DNA of 64,000 nt from the NCBI RefSeq assembly GCF_001612725.1, contig NZ_BDAZ01000030.1, forward strand, positions 1 through 64,000, written 5' to 3'. Of the stretch, positions 53,436-63,100 are shown in pieces. The notes beneath the pieces were generated by a model that worked only from the letters and a program-made list of their open reading frames with translations, did no database searches and was not told where the DNA came from. Each line of letters begins with the position of its first letter. Position 1 is the stretch's first letter. The DNA is from Nocardia anaemiae NBRC 100462. Lineage in GTDB: Bacteria; Actinomycetota; Actinomycetes; Mycobacteriales; Mycobacteriaceae. The position numbers and the translations under genes are program-made.

Positions 53436-53447
53436 GACAACGTTGTC
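53436..53447. promoter_or_regulatory. LacI-family operator palindrome GACAACGTTGTC
   Basis: A perfect 12-bp palindrome with central CG, the hallmark of LacI-family operators, lies between the divergent frcB-like and LacI genes. On the - strand it overlaps a TTGACA -35-like hexamer (53444-53449), so bound repressor would block the transporter promoter. Confidence 0.75.
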
Positions 53448-53543
53448 AAAGACCATATAACGTGATCCACGCCACGTCCAGAAGCTTCTTCTAGGATATT
53501 TGGCGGTCCTCGGATCGAACATAAGCGAACGGAAAGGGTTGCG

Positions 53544-54605
53544 ATGTCAGCGTTGTCAGAATCCCGGGCACCGCGCCGGGGCGCCACTATGCGCGATGTG
53601 GCGGCGCTGGCGAGGGTGAGTATCAAAACGGTGTCGCGTGTGGTCCGCGGCGAGGGCGGCGTTTCCCCGGAGCTGGCCGCGCGGGTCACCGATGCGGCAA
53701 CCATGCTCGACTATCGGCACAACCTGGCGGCCAGCACGTTGCGCGGGCACGGCCAGAAGACCGCCGCGATCGGTCTGGTACTGATGGATGTCGCGAACCC
53801 GTACGCCTCGGCGCTGCACCGGGCGGTCGAGGATTTCGCGCACAGCCGGGGCACCCTCGTCTTCGCGGTGAGCAGCGACGAGAACCCAGCCCGTCAGCGC
53901 GAGGTGCTGGACGCCCTGCTGTCCAGACGGGTGGACGGACTGATCGTCATGCCGGTAGGCACCGATCACGGCCCTCTGCTGCACGAGCAACGCCGCGGTA
54001 CCCCGGTCGTATTCGTGGACCGCATGCCGGCCACCACCGAAATCGACAGTGTCACCGTCGACAACCGCACCGGCTCCCGCCTTGCCGTCGAACACCTGGC
54101 CGCCGCGGGCCACCGCCGTATCGCCTATCTCGGTGACCTGCATACGATCTGGACCGCTGCCGAGCGTTACGCCGGCTACATCGAGGGCCTCGCCCACACC
54201 GGCATCCCCCTCGATCCGGATCTGATCTGCGCCGACTTGCACTCCTCGGCGGCCGCCGAGGCCGCCGCCGGGGCGCTGCTCGACCGCCCGGACCGCCCTA
54301 CCGCCCTGTTCGGCGCCCAGAACCTGGTGACCGTCGGTGTGCTGCAAGCGATCCGGAAGCGTGGCTTGCAAAACCGGATTGCCGTAGTCGGTTTCGATGA
54401 CCTGCCGCTGGCCGAACTGCTGCAGCCAGCGCTCACCGCCATCACCCAGGACCCGGCGACGATCGGCCGCGTCGCCGCCGAAATCCTTTTCGCCCGCCTG
54501 GATGGTGACGAGGGCCTCCCCCGCCACGAGGTGATACCCACTCGCCTGCTGGTCCGCGGTTCCGGCGAGATCTCTGCAGACCTTCGGTCGCCTCACCGTC
54601 AATAG
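53544..54605 (+). CDS. LacI-family transcriptional regulator
   Basis: 353 residues. The HTH and hinge lie at 15-65 (TMRDVAALARVSIKTVSRVVRG, then the hinge LAASTLRG), followed by the sugar-binding-protein-like core with IGLVLMDVANPY, VTVDNRTGSRLAVEHL and VVGFDDLPLAELL. It is divergent from the FrcBCA-type operon and should repress it until the sugar binds. The operator palindrome at 53436 lies about 100 bases upstream of its start, so autoregulation is possible. Confidence 0.92.
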   Translation: MSALSESRAPRRGATMRDVAALARVSIKTVSRVVRGEGGVSPELAARVTDAATMLDYRHNLAASTLRGHGQKTAAIGLVLMDVANPYASALHRAVEDFAHSRGTLVFAVSSDENPARQREVLDALLSRRVDGLIVMPVGTDHGPLLHEQRRGTPVVFVDRMPATTEIDSVTVDNRTGSRLAVEHLAAAGHRRIAYLGDLHTIWTAAERYAGYIEGLAHTGIPLDPDLICADLHSSAAAEAAAGALLDRPDRPTALFGAQNLVTVGVLQAIRKRGLQNRIAVVGFDDLPLAELLQPALTAITQDPATIGRVAAEILFARLDGDEGLPRHEVIPTRLLVRGSGEISADLRSPHRQ

Positions 54606-54859
54606 CCAGGACACGCTCCATATTCATTGCACAGCAGGTGTTTATAACCGACAAATATGCGATTCCGGGACTGCTGCACGGATAGGTGACAACCTGTCAC
54701 CCAATCGTGCAGGAGTCCCGAGGCGGCACTTTCCAACGGGGATGGCAGCGCGATCGGGCCCGGCAATCGACATGACACCGATACTGACGCTGGCTAGGAT
54801 GCAGCCCGGAGATTTCGCAAATACCCCGCGAAACCCGACTGTCAGGGCCTGGAGGTGAC

Positions 54860-57790
54860 ATGTCAGGGGTCTCGGCGGGTGGAGTGGCCCGGCCACTGGT
54901 CGGTCGGGTCGAGGAGATGCGCAAGCTGACCCGAGTCCTCACTGCCGCGCGGAAAAGCCGAACCTCCGCGATCGCCGTGACCGGAGAGCCGGGTATCGGC
55001 AAAACCCGCCTCCTCCAAGAGATCCGCCGAGAAGCAATCGCCCAGGGTTTCCAGGTGCTGGAGGGCCGAGGCACCGAACTGGAGCGAGAATTCCCCTACG
55101 CCGTCGTGATCGATGCATTCGACGAACCGCTCGGCTCACTGTCCCGAACGAGCCTGAAGGCGCTCGGCGAGGAATGCCTGTCGGAACTGGGTCGAATTCT
55201 CCCAGCCCTGCACCGATGGAGCGGGTCACCGACACGATCCACCCAAATAGACCGGCACCGCTGTCACCGCAGTGTACGGATGGCGCTGCAATGGCTGGCG
55301 GCTCAGCGCCCACTGTTGTTGGTGCTCGACGACATCCACTGGGTCGACCACGCCTCGCTCGAGGTGATCGCACACCTGCTGCGAAACCCCGTGCCGCGAT
55401 GTGCCTTGGTGCTGGCACACCGCTCCCGGCAACTTCCCACCGCACACGCGACCGCGCTGGCTCGAGCCGTGTACGACAACACCATGTCATCACTCGAACT
55501 CGGGCCGTTGTCGATTGCCGAAGCCGCCGAACTGCTGTCGGACAGTATCGAAACGGCCGATCTATCCGACTTTTATCGCGAATGTGGTGGCAATCCATTC
55601 TATTTACAGGAAGTTTCGCGTGCGCGAATTCGCCTCGACGGCCTTCTCGGCGGGCATCGGACCGGCATCGGCGATTCGTACAGTATTCCCACGATCGTTC
55701 ATGATGTCCTGGAACAGGAAATACAGGCACTGTCCCCACATGCACGCAACCTGCTGCAGGCCGCTGCGGTAGCAGGCGAGCCATTCGATCTGGAGCTGGC
55801 GAGCGATATCGCCGAACTGGTCGAAACCGAAATGTTCCAGACAACGGACGAACTGGTCGCGAGTGGGTTGATCTATGAAACGGAAACCCCTGGACGGCTC
55901 GCCTTCCGCCACCCCTTGATTCGACGTGCGGTATACGAACGAAGCGGATATGGCTGGCGCAGAAATGCGCACAAGCGGGCAGCGAAGGCGCTCGCGAACC
56001 GCAGCACCACCCTGTCGATCCGAGCGCACCACCTCGAACACTGCGGCGAGGCAGGAGACGAAGAGGCCATCGCGGTACTCGTCGACGCTGGGAAAGCTGC
56101 CTCGCAGCGCGCTCCCGTCGCCGCGGCCCGGTGGTTCCGGGCCGCCTTGCGTCTGCTGCCGAACGAGGAATCCGTCGATCGCCGACTCGCCCTGTCGATA
56201 TCGCTGGCCGAGGTCTTGAATGCCTGCGGTCGGCTTCGGGAGAGCCGAGACGTGCTGAGTCGGACTCTGGAACTGACCGCGCCCGTCGAACCCGGTGAAC
56301 GCGCCCGCATGATGGCCATGCTCGCGGTGATCGAACAGGGGCTCGGCAACGCAGTCGAGGGTCGACATCTGTTGGCGACAGCGCTCGCCCTCGTCCCACC
56401 CGACAGTGTGGCGGCGGCCGCGCTCGAACTGCAACTCGCCAAAACCGATCTGCTGCTGCGGGACTGGGCCGAGGCCGTGGCCGTCTCGGCGAAGGTGCGG
56501 CGATCAGCGCGCGAGCGAGGCGACCGGCACCTGGACTTCCTGGGTACCGCGGCAAGCGCGTTCCTGAAGACGACGCAGCTCGGCGACACGCTGCGGGAAG
56601 CGGGCTCCGACCTCGACGAAGCCGTGCGCACCCTCGACACCCTCACCGACGCCGAAATACCGCTCGCGTTGATCGATGGACTTGCCGATGTGGTGATCGC
56701 CGCGATTTCCCTGGAGCGGTTCACGATGACCGTCGAGTACACGACTCGAGGAATCCGGCTCTGCCGCAGAACCGGACATGGCAGACGTCTGGTCGACTTC
56801 CTGCATTTGCAGGGATTGGCTCTGCTGATGCAGGGGCAGCTCGAGCGCGGGCTCGCGGTGGCCGACGAGGCCGTTGAGGTAGCGCTGATGCTGGATAACC
56901 CGCCGATGGTGGCGATGGCCGAATCGACACGCTGCTGGATCTTGTCCCTGCTCGGCCACACTGATCAAGCGTTCACTGCCGGTGCGGGCGCGGTCCGTAT
57001 CACCGAACAACTGCCCAGGGGCCGATACTCCTACTACCCACCGCTGATATACGGCATGGTCCTGATCCAGGCGGGTCGGTATCGACGTGGCCGTCGGCTG
57101 ATCCTGGGCGCCGGGGGCCAATTCGAGATCTACCCGTCATTGATCCCGCAATTCCATCCGTATCTCGTCGAGGCCGAACTGGCACTCGGACGGATCGACG
57201 CCGCGGAGCACGCGACTCGTCAGATCGAGTCCATCGCCGATGCGTCGCCGTTTCTACCTATGCGAATCGGCCACACCCGCAGTACCCGCGCCCGGGTATT
57301 GCTCGCACGAGGCGAGATTCGTGCTGCCGCTGACCATGCGGAGCAAGCGGTCGCAGAGTACCAACGTGGCGGATGCTCGCTCGAAGTCGCACGGGCGCGT
57401 CTGTTGCTCGGTCATGCCCTCGCCGAACTGGGTATGAAATCGGCCGCCAGAGGTGAATTCGACAGCGCGCTAGTGATCTTCGAGAGCCAGAACGCCGCAC
57501 GTCTGGCCGAACAAGCGCGCCTGGCGCTGCGCCGAGTGGGTGAGCGACACGTATCCGGCCGCCGCAGCCGATCCCGTGCGACCAACGTTGGATTCGGCGA
57601 TCTCACCGAGCGGCAGACCGAGATCGTCAACCGCATTGTCCTGGGCAGAACCAACCGCCAGATCTCCGAAGACCTCTACGTCAGCGAGAAGACCATCGAA
57701 GCCCACCTCACCCGCCTGTTCGCCAAGCTGGGCGTCTCCTCCCGAGCCGAACTCGCCGCCCTGGTCGCAGCTCAGCAAGACCACCACTGA
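54860..57790 (+). CDS. LAL-type LuxR-family regulator with AAA ATPase domain
   Basis: 976 residues, typical of the LAL group. The N-terminal AAA ATPase has Walker A GEPGIGKT at 42-49 and Walker B LLLVLDDIHWVD, followed by a long TPR-like helical region and a C-terminal GerE HTH (LTERQTEIVNRI, TNRQISEDLYVSEKTIEAHL). GGAGG stands four bases before the ATG. LAL proteins are ATP-dependent activators, often inside secondary-metabolite or carbon-source clusters. It faces the two flavoenzyme genes across a strong hairpin, so they are plausible targets, but no operator is visible to prove it. Confidence 0.92.
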   Translation: MSGVSAGGVARPLVGRVEEMRKLTRVLTAARKSRTSAIAVTGEPGIGKTRLLQEIRREAIAQGFQVLEGRGTELEREFPYAVVIDAFDEPLGSLSRTSLKALGEECLSELGRILPALHRWSGSPTRSTQIDRHRCHRSVRMALQWLAAQRPLLLVLDDIHWVDHASLEVIAHLLRNPVPRCALVLAHRSRQLPTAHATALARAVYDNTMSSLELGPLSIAEAAELLSDSIETADLSDFYRECGGNPFYLQEVSRARIRLDGLLGGHRTGIGDSYSIPTIVHDVLEQEIQALSPHARNLLQAAAVAGEPFDLELASDIAELVETEMFQTTDELVASGLIYETETPGRLAFRHPLIRRAVYERSGYGWRRNAHKRAAKALANRSTTLSIRAHHLEHCGEAGDEEAIAVLVDAGKAASQRAPVAAARWFRAALRLLPNEESVDRRLALSISLAEVLNACGRLRESRDVLSRTLELTAPVEPGERARMMAMLAVIEQGLGNAVEGRHLLATALALVPPDSVAAAALELQLAKTDLLLRDWAEAVAVSAKVRRSARERGDRHLDFLGTAASAFLKTTQLGDTLREAGSDLDEAVRTLDTLTDAEIPLALIDGLADVVIAAISLERFTMTVEYTTRGIRLCRRTGHGRRLVDFLHLQGLALLMQGQLERGLAVADEAVEVALMLDNPPMVAMAESTRCWILSLLGHTDQAFTAGAGAVRITEQLPRGRYSYYPPLIYGMVLIQAGRYRRGRRLILGAGGQFEIYPSLIPQFHPYLVEAELALGRIDAAEHATRQIESIADASPFLPMRIGHTRSTRARVLLARGEIRAAADHAEQAVAEYQRGGCSLEVARARLLLGHALAELGMKSAARGEFDSALVIFESQNAARLAEQARLALRRVGERHVSGRRSRSRATNVGFGDLTERQTEIVNRIVLGRTNRQISEDLYVSEKTIEAHLTRLFAKLGVSSRAELAALVAAQQDHH

Positions 57791-57800
57791 ATCCGACCGG

Positions 57801-57831
57801 CCCGTGGGTGAGACAGCGTGTCTCAACCGGG
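57801..57831. terminator. Bidirectional hairpin between convergent genes
   Basis: TGAGACA and TGTCTCA form a 7-bp stem around GCG, extended outward by CCCG/CGGG after an internal loop. It starts ten bases after the LAL stop and 44 bases beyond the stop of the convergent flavoenzyme gene, so it can serve both. Confidence 0.7.
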
Positions 57832-57874
57832 CGATTGAATCGACGGCAGGCCGCGGCGACGATGCGCTGACTCG

Positions 57875-59014
57875 TCATCCGTCTCCACCGTGCCGGGAGG
57901 TGTGGAAGGCGGACAGGTAAGCGGCGCGGTCATGGTAGGAGCGAGCGAGCGCGTCGCCGTACTCCACCAGGTCGTTGTGTACCGAGCGGCGGATCTGGTA
58001 CTGCTGCTGGAGCAGCGGCTCCAGTTGGCCGCAGCCGTCGCAGGCCCGGCCCAGGATCTCCGCCAACACGGTCGCGTCGTCCAGGGTGTAGCTCATTCCC
58101 TGGCCGGTCATCGGATGGGGGGAGAACACCACGCCGCCAAGGAGAATCACATTGTCGCGGTAGTACGGCTTGCTGGTAAAAACCGTCACGGGTGCGGGCG
58201 TGAACCGGTCCTCGTCCAACAGCGCGAGGGCGTCGTCGCTCTGGGTGACGAAGGTACTGAGCCGCCCTTTCAGATCGATGCCGTGTTCGTCGAACACCGG
58301 CCTCTCGAGCTCCCGGGGAACTCCGACGAACACCCTGGCCAGCTCGGCACTCACTGGGTAGAAGTAGGCGAACCAGCCACGGGAATCGAAGTAGAGCCGA
58401 TTGCGCCTGGCGATACTGTCCGTGATCGGAATCGTGCTCGTCCGTAGGACGTGGTGATAGCGGTTGATATCCCGTTCAGAGCCGACGAAATCACGCAGAC
58501 CTGCGTTGTATCCACTGGAATCCACCAGCACCCGAGTCCGCAACTCGGTGCCGTCGTCTAGCGTGCAGCTGGTGACCATGGAATCGGCGACCGCGAAATC
58601 GACCATCCGGCAACCGAACCGGATGTCCACATGCGACAGATCGGCGCAGGCCGCCACGATCGTTCCCACGATCTCGCTGTAGGGGGCGATCAAGAAATGA
58701 CCGAGCTGGGTGTGCTCGGCGAAATCGTAGGAGAAGAGCAGCTTTCCGTCGTGGTGGTAGTCGATGACGTGCCGTTTCAAGGCACCTCGTCTCGCCAGTG
58801 TGTCGAGCAAGCGTTGCTCGGCGAGGACACGGATGCCACGGGGTTTGAGGATCTCGGCACCGCGCGCGGCCACACCAGGCTTGGGGTCGATCACCAGCAC
58901 CCGGCGGCCCTGGCGCCCCAGCAACAAGGCCAGCATGGCACCGCCGATCCCAGCGCCGAGAATGACACAGTCGAAGTCCAGGGTGGCTTGTGCTGCCCTT
59001 GGTATGGCGTTCAT
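57875..59014 (-). CDS. FAD-dependent monooxygenase (PHBH/UbiH-like)
   Basis: 379 residues from the ATG at 59014, which overlaps the upstream stop as ATGA. The N-terminal Rossmann motif DCVILGAGIGGAMLA binds ADP. The late FAD/substrate motif, usually GDAAH..P..GQG, reads LGGVVFSPHPMTGQGMS, so the GD is replaced. The layout fits group A flavin hydroxylases and the geranylgeranyl-reductase-like branch acting on hydrophobic or aromatic substrates with NAD(P)H and O2. It is coupled to an FAD-linked oxidase gene, and the two may act in sequence on one compound. Confidence 0.85.
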   Translation of the reverse strand: MNAIPRAAQATLDFDCVILGAGIGGAMLALLLGRQGRRVLVIDPKPGVAARGAEILKPRGIRVLAEQRLLDTLARRGALKRHVIDYHHDGKLLFSYDFAEHTQLGHFLIAPYSEIVGTIVAACADLSHVDIRFGCRMVDFAVADSMVTSCTLDDGTELRTRVLVDSSGYNAGLRDFVGSERDINRYHHVLRTSTIPITDSIARRNRLYFDSRGWFAYFYPVSAELARVFVGVPRELERPVFDEHGIDLKGRLSTFVTQSDDALALLDEDRFTPAPVTVFTSKPYYRDNVILLGGVVFSPHPMTGQGMSYTLDDATVLAEILGRACDGCGQLEPLLQQQYQIRRSVHNDLVEYGDALARSYHDRAAYLSAFHTSRHGGDG

Positions 59015-60453
59015 CGGTTCACCACCAGGTACCGTCCGGGCGAGATGATGTCGGCGGGATCGAAGAGCCGTTTGAGTCCGTCGAGCGGTCCGTCTCGGTA
59101 ACTGGCCGACCGATCGGCGAGTTCCCTTGGCATCTGGTCGATGTTGGAGCGGTAGGGCGGGAAGCCCGCTTCCAGGAACACCCGGCGAACCGCACGGCGC
59201 AGTGCGTGCGCCCGCTCGATCGCTTCGGGCTTCCGCACAAACGGGATCTGCGTGACCATGTTGGTGGTGTGCTGTGAGATCACGTTGAACTCGAGCATGC
59301 CTGCGACGCCGTGGCGCTCCGCCTCGAACCCGAAGAGCTCGACCGCCTTGCTCAACGCATTCTGCTGGAGCGGAACTACCGGCAGGAACGTCAGCCAGCC
59401 GATCCGTGCCTCGTCGGCTCCGGCACACTCGTCGACTCCCAGCGACTGATGCAGATGCAGACAGGACGGGATCCCACGGGCGAACAGGGTACGCGGGTAC
59501 AGCGGGTCGTCGATCGGCGTGGTCGCAGCGTCCAGGGAGCGGTATGACATGAGCCCGTCCACTCCGACGAGCGTTGCGCGAATGTCGTTCTCGGCGAGCC
59601 GAACAGCCTCGCGGGACCCGAGCAGGGGTACCTGGACGGTGAAGATGTCGGGGTCGGCGGTATCGGCAAGCGCGGCGCGCCCCGCTTCGGGCACCACGAA
59701 GAGTTCCTTGAGCCGCAACATGCCATGCGTGGCGACCCGTGCCCGACCGACCCGGATCACGGCGTCGACGGCCTCGGCGAGAGCGGCATTGGCGTAGGTC
59801 GCGTTGACGAGGGTGACCGCCTCCGGGCGCGGAACGAACCCGATCGCCATCGCGGTGACCACACCCAGATTGCTCTGCAGGAAAGCCCGAGTCAGGTCGG
59901 GTCCGGCTGCTGTGCCGGACCAGCCGCCGTTGCGGTCGAGGCCGCCGGTGGTCATGATCTCACCCGTGCCGAGCACGACTTCGAGTCCCAAAAGGTCCTC
60001 GACTCGCGGCCGGATAGTGCCGTCGCCGCGTTCGATCGTGTTCCCGACGATGCTGGCATCCGCACAGCCCGAGGTCACGTTCAGCATCCACGGTGTACCG
60101 TCGAGCAGTTCCACGAGCTGGCGTTGGGTCACCCCCGGTTCGACTACGGCGTAGCCCCGGTCCAGGTCGAGTGTCCGGATGGTGTTCATCCGGCTCAGAT
60201 CGAGAATGGTGCAGCCGTCGATCACCGGATTACGTGAGCCCATGCCCCAGTTCCGGCCGGTGCTCAACGGGTAGACCGGTGTTGCCTCCCGCACTGCCCG
60301 GAGCACCATCCGTTGAACTTCATCGGTATCGAGCGGGTAGCACGTACCCCGGGTCTCTCGTGCTCGGTGCTCCCCTAAATCCTGTGATCGGATGTCGTGG
60401 GGAGAGTTTCGTCCAGCAGCAGTGCTGCCTGTGTCGACGTGGTGAACGCTCAT
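59011..60453 (-). CDS. FAD-linked oxidase, vanillyl-alcohol-oxidase/PCMH type
   Basis: 480 residues from the ATG at 60453; the frame is open to a GTG at 60558 but the extra 35 residues look non-coding. The FAD-binding domain shows PLSTGRNWGMGSRNPV and LDLSRMN, followed by TSGCADASIVGNTIERGDG, typical of p-cresol methylhydroxylase/VAO relatives. The C-terminal cap ends LFDPADIISPGRYL. Such enzymes oxidise phenolic or lignin-like compounds, often with covalent FAD. It overlaps the group A hydroxylase gene, giving a two-gene operon possibly controlled by the LAL regulator. Confidence 0.87.
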   Translation of the reverse strand: MSVHHVDTGSTAAGRNSPHDIRSQDLGEHRARETRGTCYPLDTDEVQRMVLRAVREATPVYPLSTGRNWGMGSRNPVIDGCTILDLSRMNTIRTLDLDRGYAVVEPGVTQRQLVELLDGTPWMLNVTSGCADASIVGNTIERGDGTIRPRVEDLLGLEVVLGTGEIMTTGGLDRNGGWSGTAAGPDLTRAFLQSNLGVVTAMAIGFVPRPEAVTLVNATYANAALAEAVDAVIRVGRARVATHGMLRLKELFVVPEAGRAALADTADPDIFTVQVPLLGSREAVRLAENDIRATLVGVDGLMSYRSLDAATTPIDDPLYPRTLFARGIPSCLHLHQSLGVDECAGADEARIGWLTFLPVVPLQQNALSKAVELFGFEAERHGVAGMLEFNVISQHTTNMVTQIPFVRKPEAIERAHALRRAVRRVFLEAGFPPYRSNIDQMPRELADRSASYRDGPLDGLKRLFDPADIISPGRYLVVNR

Positions 60454-60706
60454 CGCTAGTGCCTGTCTTCGAACCGGGCTATACCCGAACGATCTCGAGG
60501 TTTGGTGAGCCGAGTCTGGACCGACGGTTGTAGTCACAAGCAGTAGGGAAATCCCCACTCTCGTTCGCGCGTCCGCTCTCCGTGTCCGCGATAGTCGAAT
60601 GCACTGTTCGCGAGGCCCTGCGGGTTACCGGCTGCCTCCGCAAGGCGATCCCGCAAGCACACCGTGACCCGCGACCTGTTCCACCGATGCCCTATCGCAA
60701 AGCTGC
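60454..60706. other. Non-coding stretch upstream of the FAD-oxidase operon
   Basis: Should hold the promoter of the - strand flavoenzyme operon. No consensus promoter or operator was recognised. Confidence 0.4.
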
Positions 60707-61000
60707 CTAGGCCGAGATCCCTTCCAAGACATTCAATTTCACGGTGAACCCGACCACGGTCACGCTCGGTGCGGTGCACCGGACGACGGTGCCGTCGGCC
60801 GCGGTGACGATATGGGGAACCGGCCATCCCGACGGCACGGAACCACTGTTGGTTCCGGCGGAGCTGACAACCCGGGTGGTGTCCGACCATCCGGTGCCGT
60901 CGCTGAAACCCTGTTCCAGCGTCCACAGCGCAGCTCGGCCGTTCGGGCCTGTGGCGAGTACCTCCGCGCGGCATCGCACTGTCCCGGTTGGTAGTGCCAC
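60707..61000 (-). CDS. Short hypothetical ORF, possible gene fragment
   Basis: 97 residues from a GTG. The protein has a non-random, beta-rich composition (VRCRAEVLATGPNGRAALW, then TVVRCTAP) but no family I recognise. The same frame stays open upstream to the stop of the DUF2236 gene without an ATG or a ribosome-binding site, which argues for a fragment of a larger gene or for chance. There is a VRC.A repeat near each end. Confidence 0.3.
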   Translation of the reverse strand: MALPTGTVRCRAEVLATGPNGRAALWTLEQGFSDGTGWSDTTRVVSSAGTNSGSVPSGWPVPHIVTAADGTVVRCTAPSVTVVGFTVKLNVLEGISA

Positions 61001-61075
61001 CGCGACCAGGTCGACCGACGCGCCCGGGACGGGCGTGATGGCCGCTTGCCGTTCGCGCTCGACGGCGTTGTGGAC

Positions 61076-61969
61076 TCAGATGAGGCTTTTGTTTTTGCGG
61101 ATGCGTCGGCGCAGGTCTCGCATCAGCGCGTAGGTGGGGGCGAAGCGCAGGAAGCGGGGGATGAAGCGGTTGACGAAGCCGACGAACAGGAAGAGGTGTT
61201 CGAAGCGTCGTTGATCGGCATCGGTCCATTCGACCTGGAGTTGTTGCTTGAAGTGCGGCGCCAGAAAGCCGATCGTCAAGAACCTCAACAGGTTTCGGAA
61301 CGGCAGCCGCAGATACCAGTGGATCATGCGGAGGTTGAGCAGATCATCGAGGTACGCGCGGACCTTGTCGTCGAGGACGGCATGCCCGCTCGCCTCGTTC
61401 CAGTACAGGTCGAAGTCCTTGCGGGTGGCGGGCCACATATCCTTGGTGACCTGCACACCGGTGGCCAGGGTGGAGGCGGTCTGATAGAACTGTTCGGCCT
61501 GTTCATCGTTCATCTTGCCGTGCAACAACTGGTAGGTGTCTTCGAAGCCGATGAAAAGGCAAGCGGCGACCCACTTTTGGAGATCGCGGTGGAAAGCGTT
61601 GTATGCGACCGGACTGTCGGGACCCGAGCGCACCTGGCGGTGGGCGACGTTGATCGCCTCGCGGTAGGCGTCGATCTCGTCCTGGGTGCCCAGGATCGCC
61701 ACCGCCAGGTACTGCGTGGTAGTCCTGGCCCGCTTCCACGGATGCACCATGAGCGCGCCGGACTCGACTCGGCTCTCCGAGACGCCATAGCCGACACCGG
61801 GTCGGGCCATCTGCATCACCACATTGGCCGCGGCACCGGCGAAATTCCAGAAGTCCAGTGCATCAGCGATTTTGAGCGGTCGCTTGGTCTGGGAGCGATG
61901 GATGGCCGGAATGTGGATCCGGGTTTCCTCGGTGGTCAGCGTGGGCAGCTGTCGAGCAGTGGCGGTCAT
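61076..61969 (-). CDS. DUF2236 / MpaB-family oxygenase
   Basis: 297 residues matching the DUF2236 (MpaB, latex-clearing-protein-related) family of putative heme oxygenases. The family core is visible as the GVGYGVSESRVESGALMVHPWKRAR region, in which HPWKRAR is typical, the FHRDLQKWVAACLF helix with its His, and a basic C-terminus (RDLRRRIRKNK). GGAAGGAA precedes the ATG, and the upstream DNA (61990-62015) is unusually A/T-rich, as expected for a promoter. Cofactor and substrate are inferred from the family. Confidence 0.88.
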   Translation of the reverse strand: MTATARQLPTLTTEETRIHIPAIHRSQTKRPLKIADALDFWNFAGAAANVVMQMARPGVGYGVSESRVESGALMVHPWKRARTTTQYLAVAILGTQDEIDAYREAINVAHRQVRSGPDSPVAYNAFHRDLQKWVAACLFIGFEDTYQLLHGKMNDEQAEQFYQTASTLATGVQVTKDMWPATRKDFDLYWNEASGHAVLDDKVRAYLDDLLNLRMIHWYLRLPFRNLLRFLTIGFLAPHFKQQLQVEWTDADQRRFEHLFLFVGFVNRFIPRFLRFAPTYALMRDLRRRIRKNKSLI

Positions 61970-62419
61970 CGGATTCCTTCCTTCGCATCAAGAATACAGA
62001 GTAACTTATTGAAAGGAGGCCAAGATCAGAACTGAGAAGAATCGACGAATTTGAGCCAGGTTGCCACCGGATCCGCTGTCCCGACGCACCGAACAGTTAG
62101 TAACATCAGCAATCCGAACCCCTTACCGCCGCATGACTCGCCCGCACCGGTCCGGGCCGCTACGTGTGGACCGCGTGATCCCGGCCCTGCGCAACCACCG
62201 CTTCATCCTCGGCGTCGCGCCACGATCGCGCGCCGGGCGCCCCGCACCGCCATCACATGGGATGCCGTGCACGCTCCAGTCCGGCCGGTCCCTTGGCCGA
62301 CAGAGCGGCGTGGCTCAGCGAGATCTGGTGCTCGAGAGTGCGGGCACGGCAAAGTCGACAGGGCGGCAACAGTACGAAAAGCGCACGGGCACAGCGGATA
62401 TCGAGTATCGAAAGGGGGC
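61970..62419. other. 450-bp gap, promoter-like A/T-rich start and otherwise no gene
   Basis: The first 50 bases contain TATTCT on the - strand (61991-61996) and an A/T-rich stretch suited to the DUF2236 promoter. The rest shows only short Arg/Pro-rich frames without start signals or recognisable products. Confidence 0.45.
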
Positions 62420-62899
62420 TCAGCGGTGGAGCAGATCCCGATAGGCCTCGAGGATGCCGCGAATGGACGGCGTTACCAGCAGCTCGCCGTCCAGGGGTGC
62501 CCATACGTAATCGGCATGGGCGGACAGGACAATCGGGCTGGTATGCGCTACCTCAACGGCGAAATGCAAGCGCCGCACCGGCTTTCCGGCCGGGGACAAG
62601 TAGTCGAAGTCGCCGATGTGGCGGCCGATATCGGTGACGGTCAGCCCGGTTTCTTCGCGGACTCCGCGAATCAGCGCGGCGGAGACCGATTCGCCCGGTT
62701 CCACAGTGGCGCCCGGCAGCTTGCGGGTGAGCGGAAGCGGCCCGGTGCTGTGCGCCTCCAGTAGCAACACTTCCCCACCACGATCGATGATCGCACCGAC
62801 GCGTAGACCGACCCCATCACGTTCGCCGCGCGGAAGCGCCTCATCGAACATCGACACCGACATCGGCGGACTCACCAGCCTTCGGTCGTGCGGACGCAC
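62420..62899 (-). CDS. Nudix hydrolase with an altered Nudix box
   Basis: 159 residues from the first ATG; starts at codons 13 or 17 (62863, 62851) are also possible. The Nudix box reads GATVEPGESVSAALIRGVREETGL: G, E, EE and G are kept, but the first Glu of REUXEE is Gly. The two metal-binding Glu remain, so activity is possible but may be reduced. Family members hydrolyse nucleoside-diphosphate derivatives in the cytosol; the substrate is unknown. It is transcribed away from the right-hand genes, with no operon partner. Confidence 0.85.
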   Translation of the reverse strand: MRPHDRRLVSPPMSVSMFDEALPRGERDGVGLRVGAIIDRGGEVLLLEAHSTGPLPLTRKLPGATVEPGESVSAALIRGVREETGLTVTDIGRHIGDFDYLSPAGKPVRRLHFAVEVAHTSPIVLSAHADYVWAPLDGELLVTPSIRGILEAYRDLLHR

Positions 62900-63100
62900 C
62901 GCATTCGGGTGAAAGCAATCATCCCAATATTAACGTGACGGGCCCGCCGCCCGACAGAGGCACCAGAGGTGCGTTCGCGCAATTGATTTCGCCCGGTTGC
63001 CCGCCGACGAAGCGAACCGCACCAGGTCCGGTTTGTTCATATGGTTTCAAGTTTTGAACGCGCTGGTTTCCATCCCGACGGTCGTGTTACAGGTCAGATG

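Noticed and set aside
62051..62764. + strand ORF antisense to the Nudix gene
   Set aside because: Shadow frame; the Nudix pattern on the - strand is clear.
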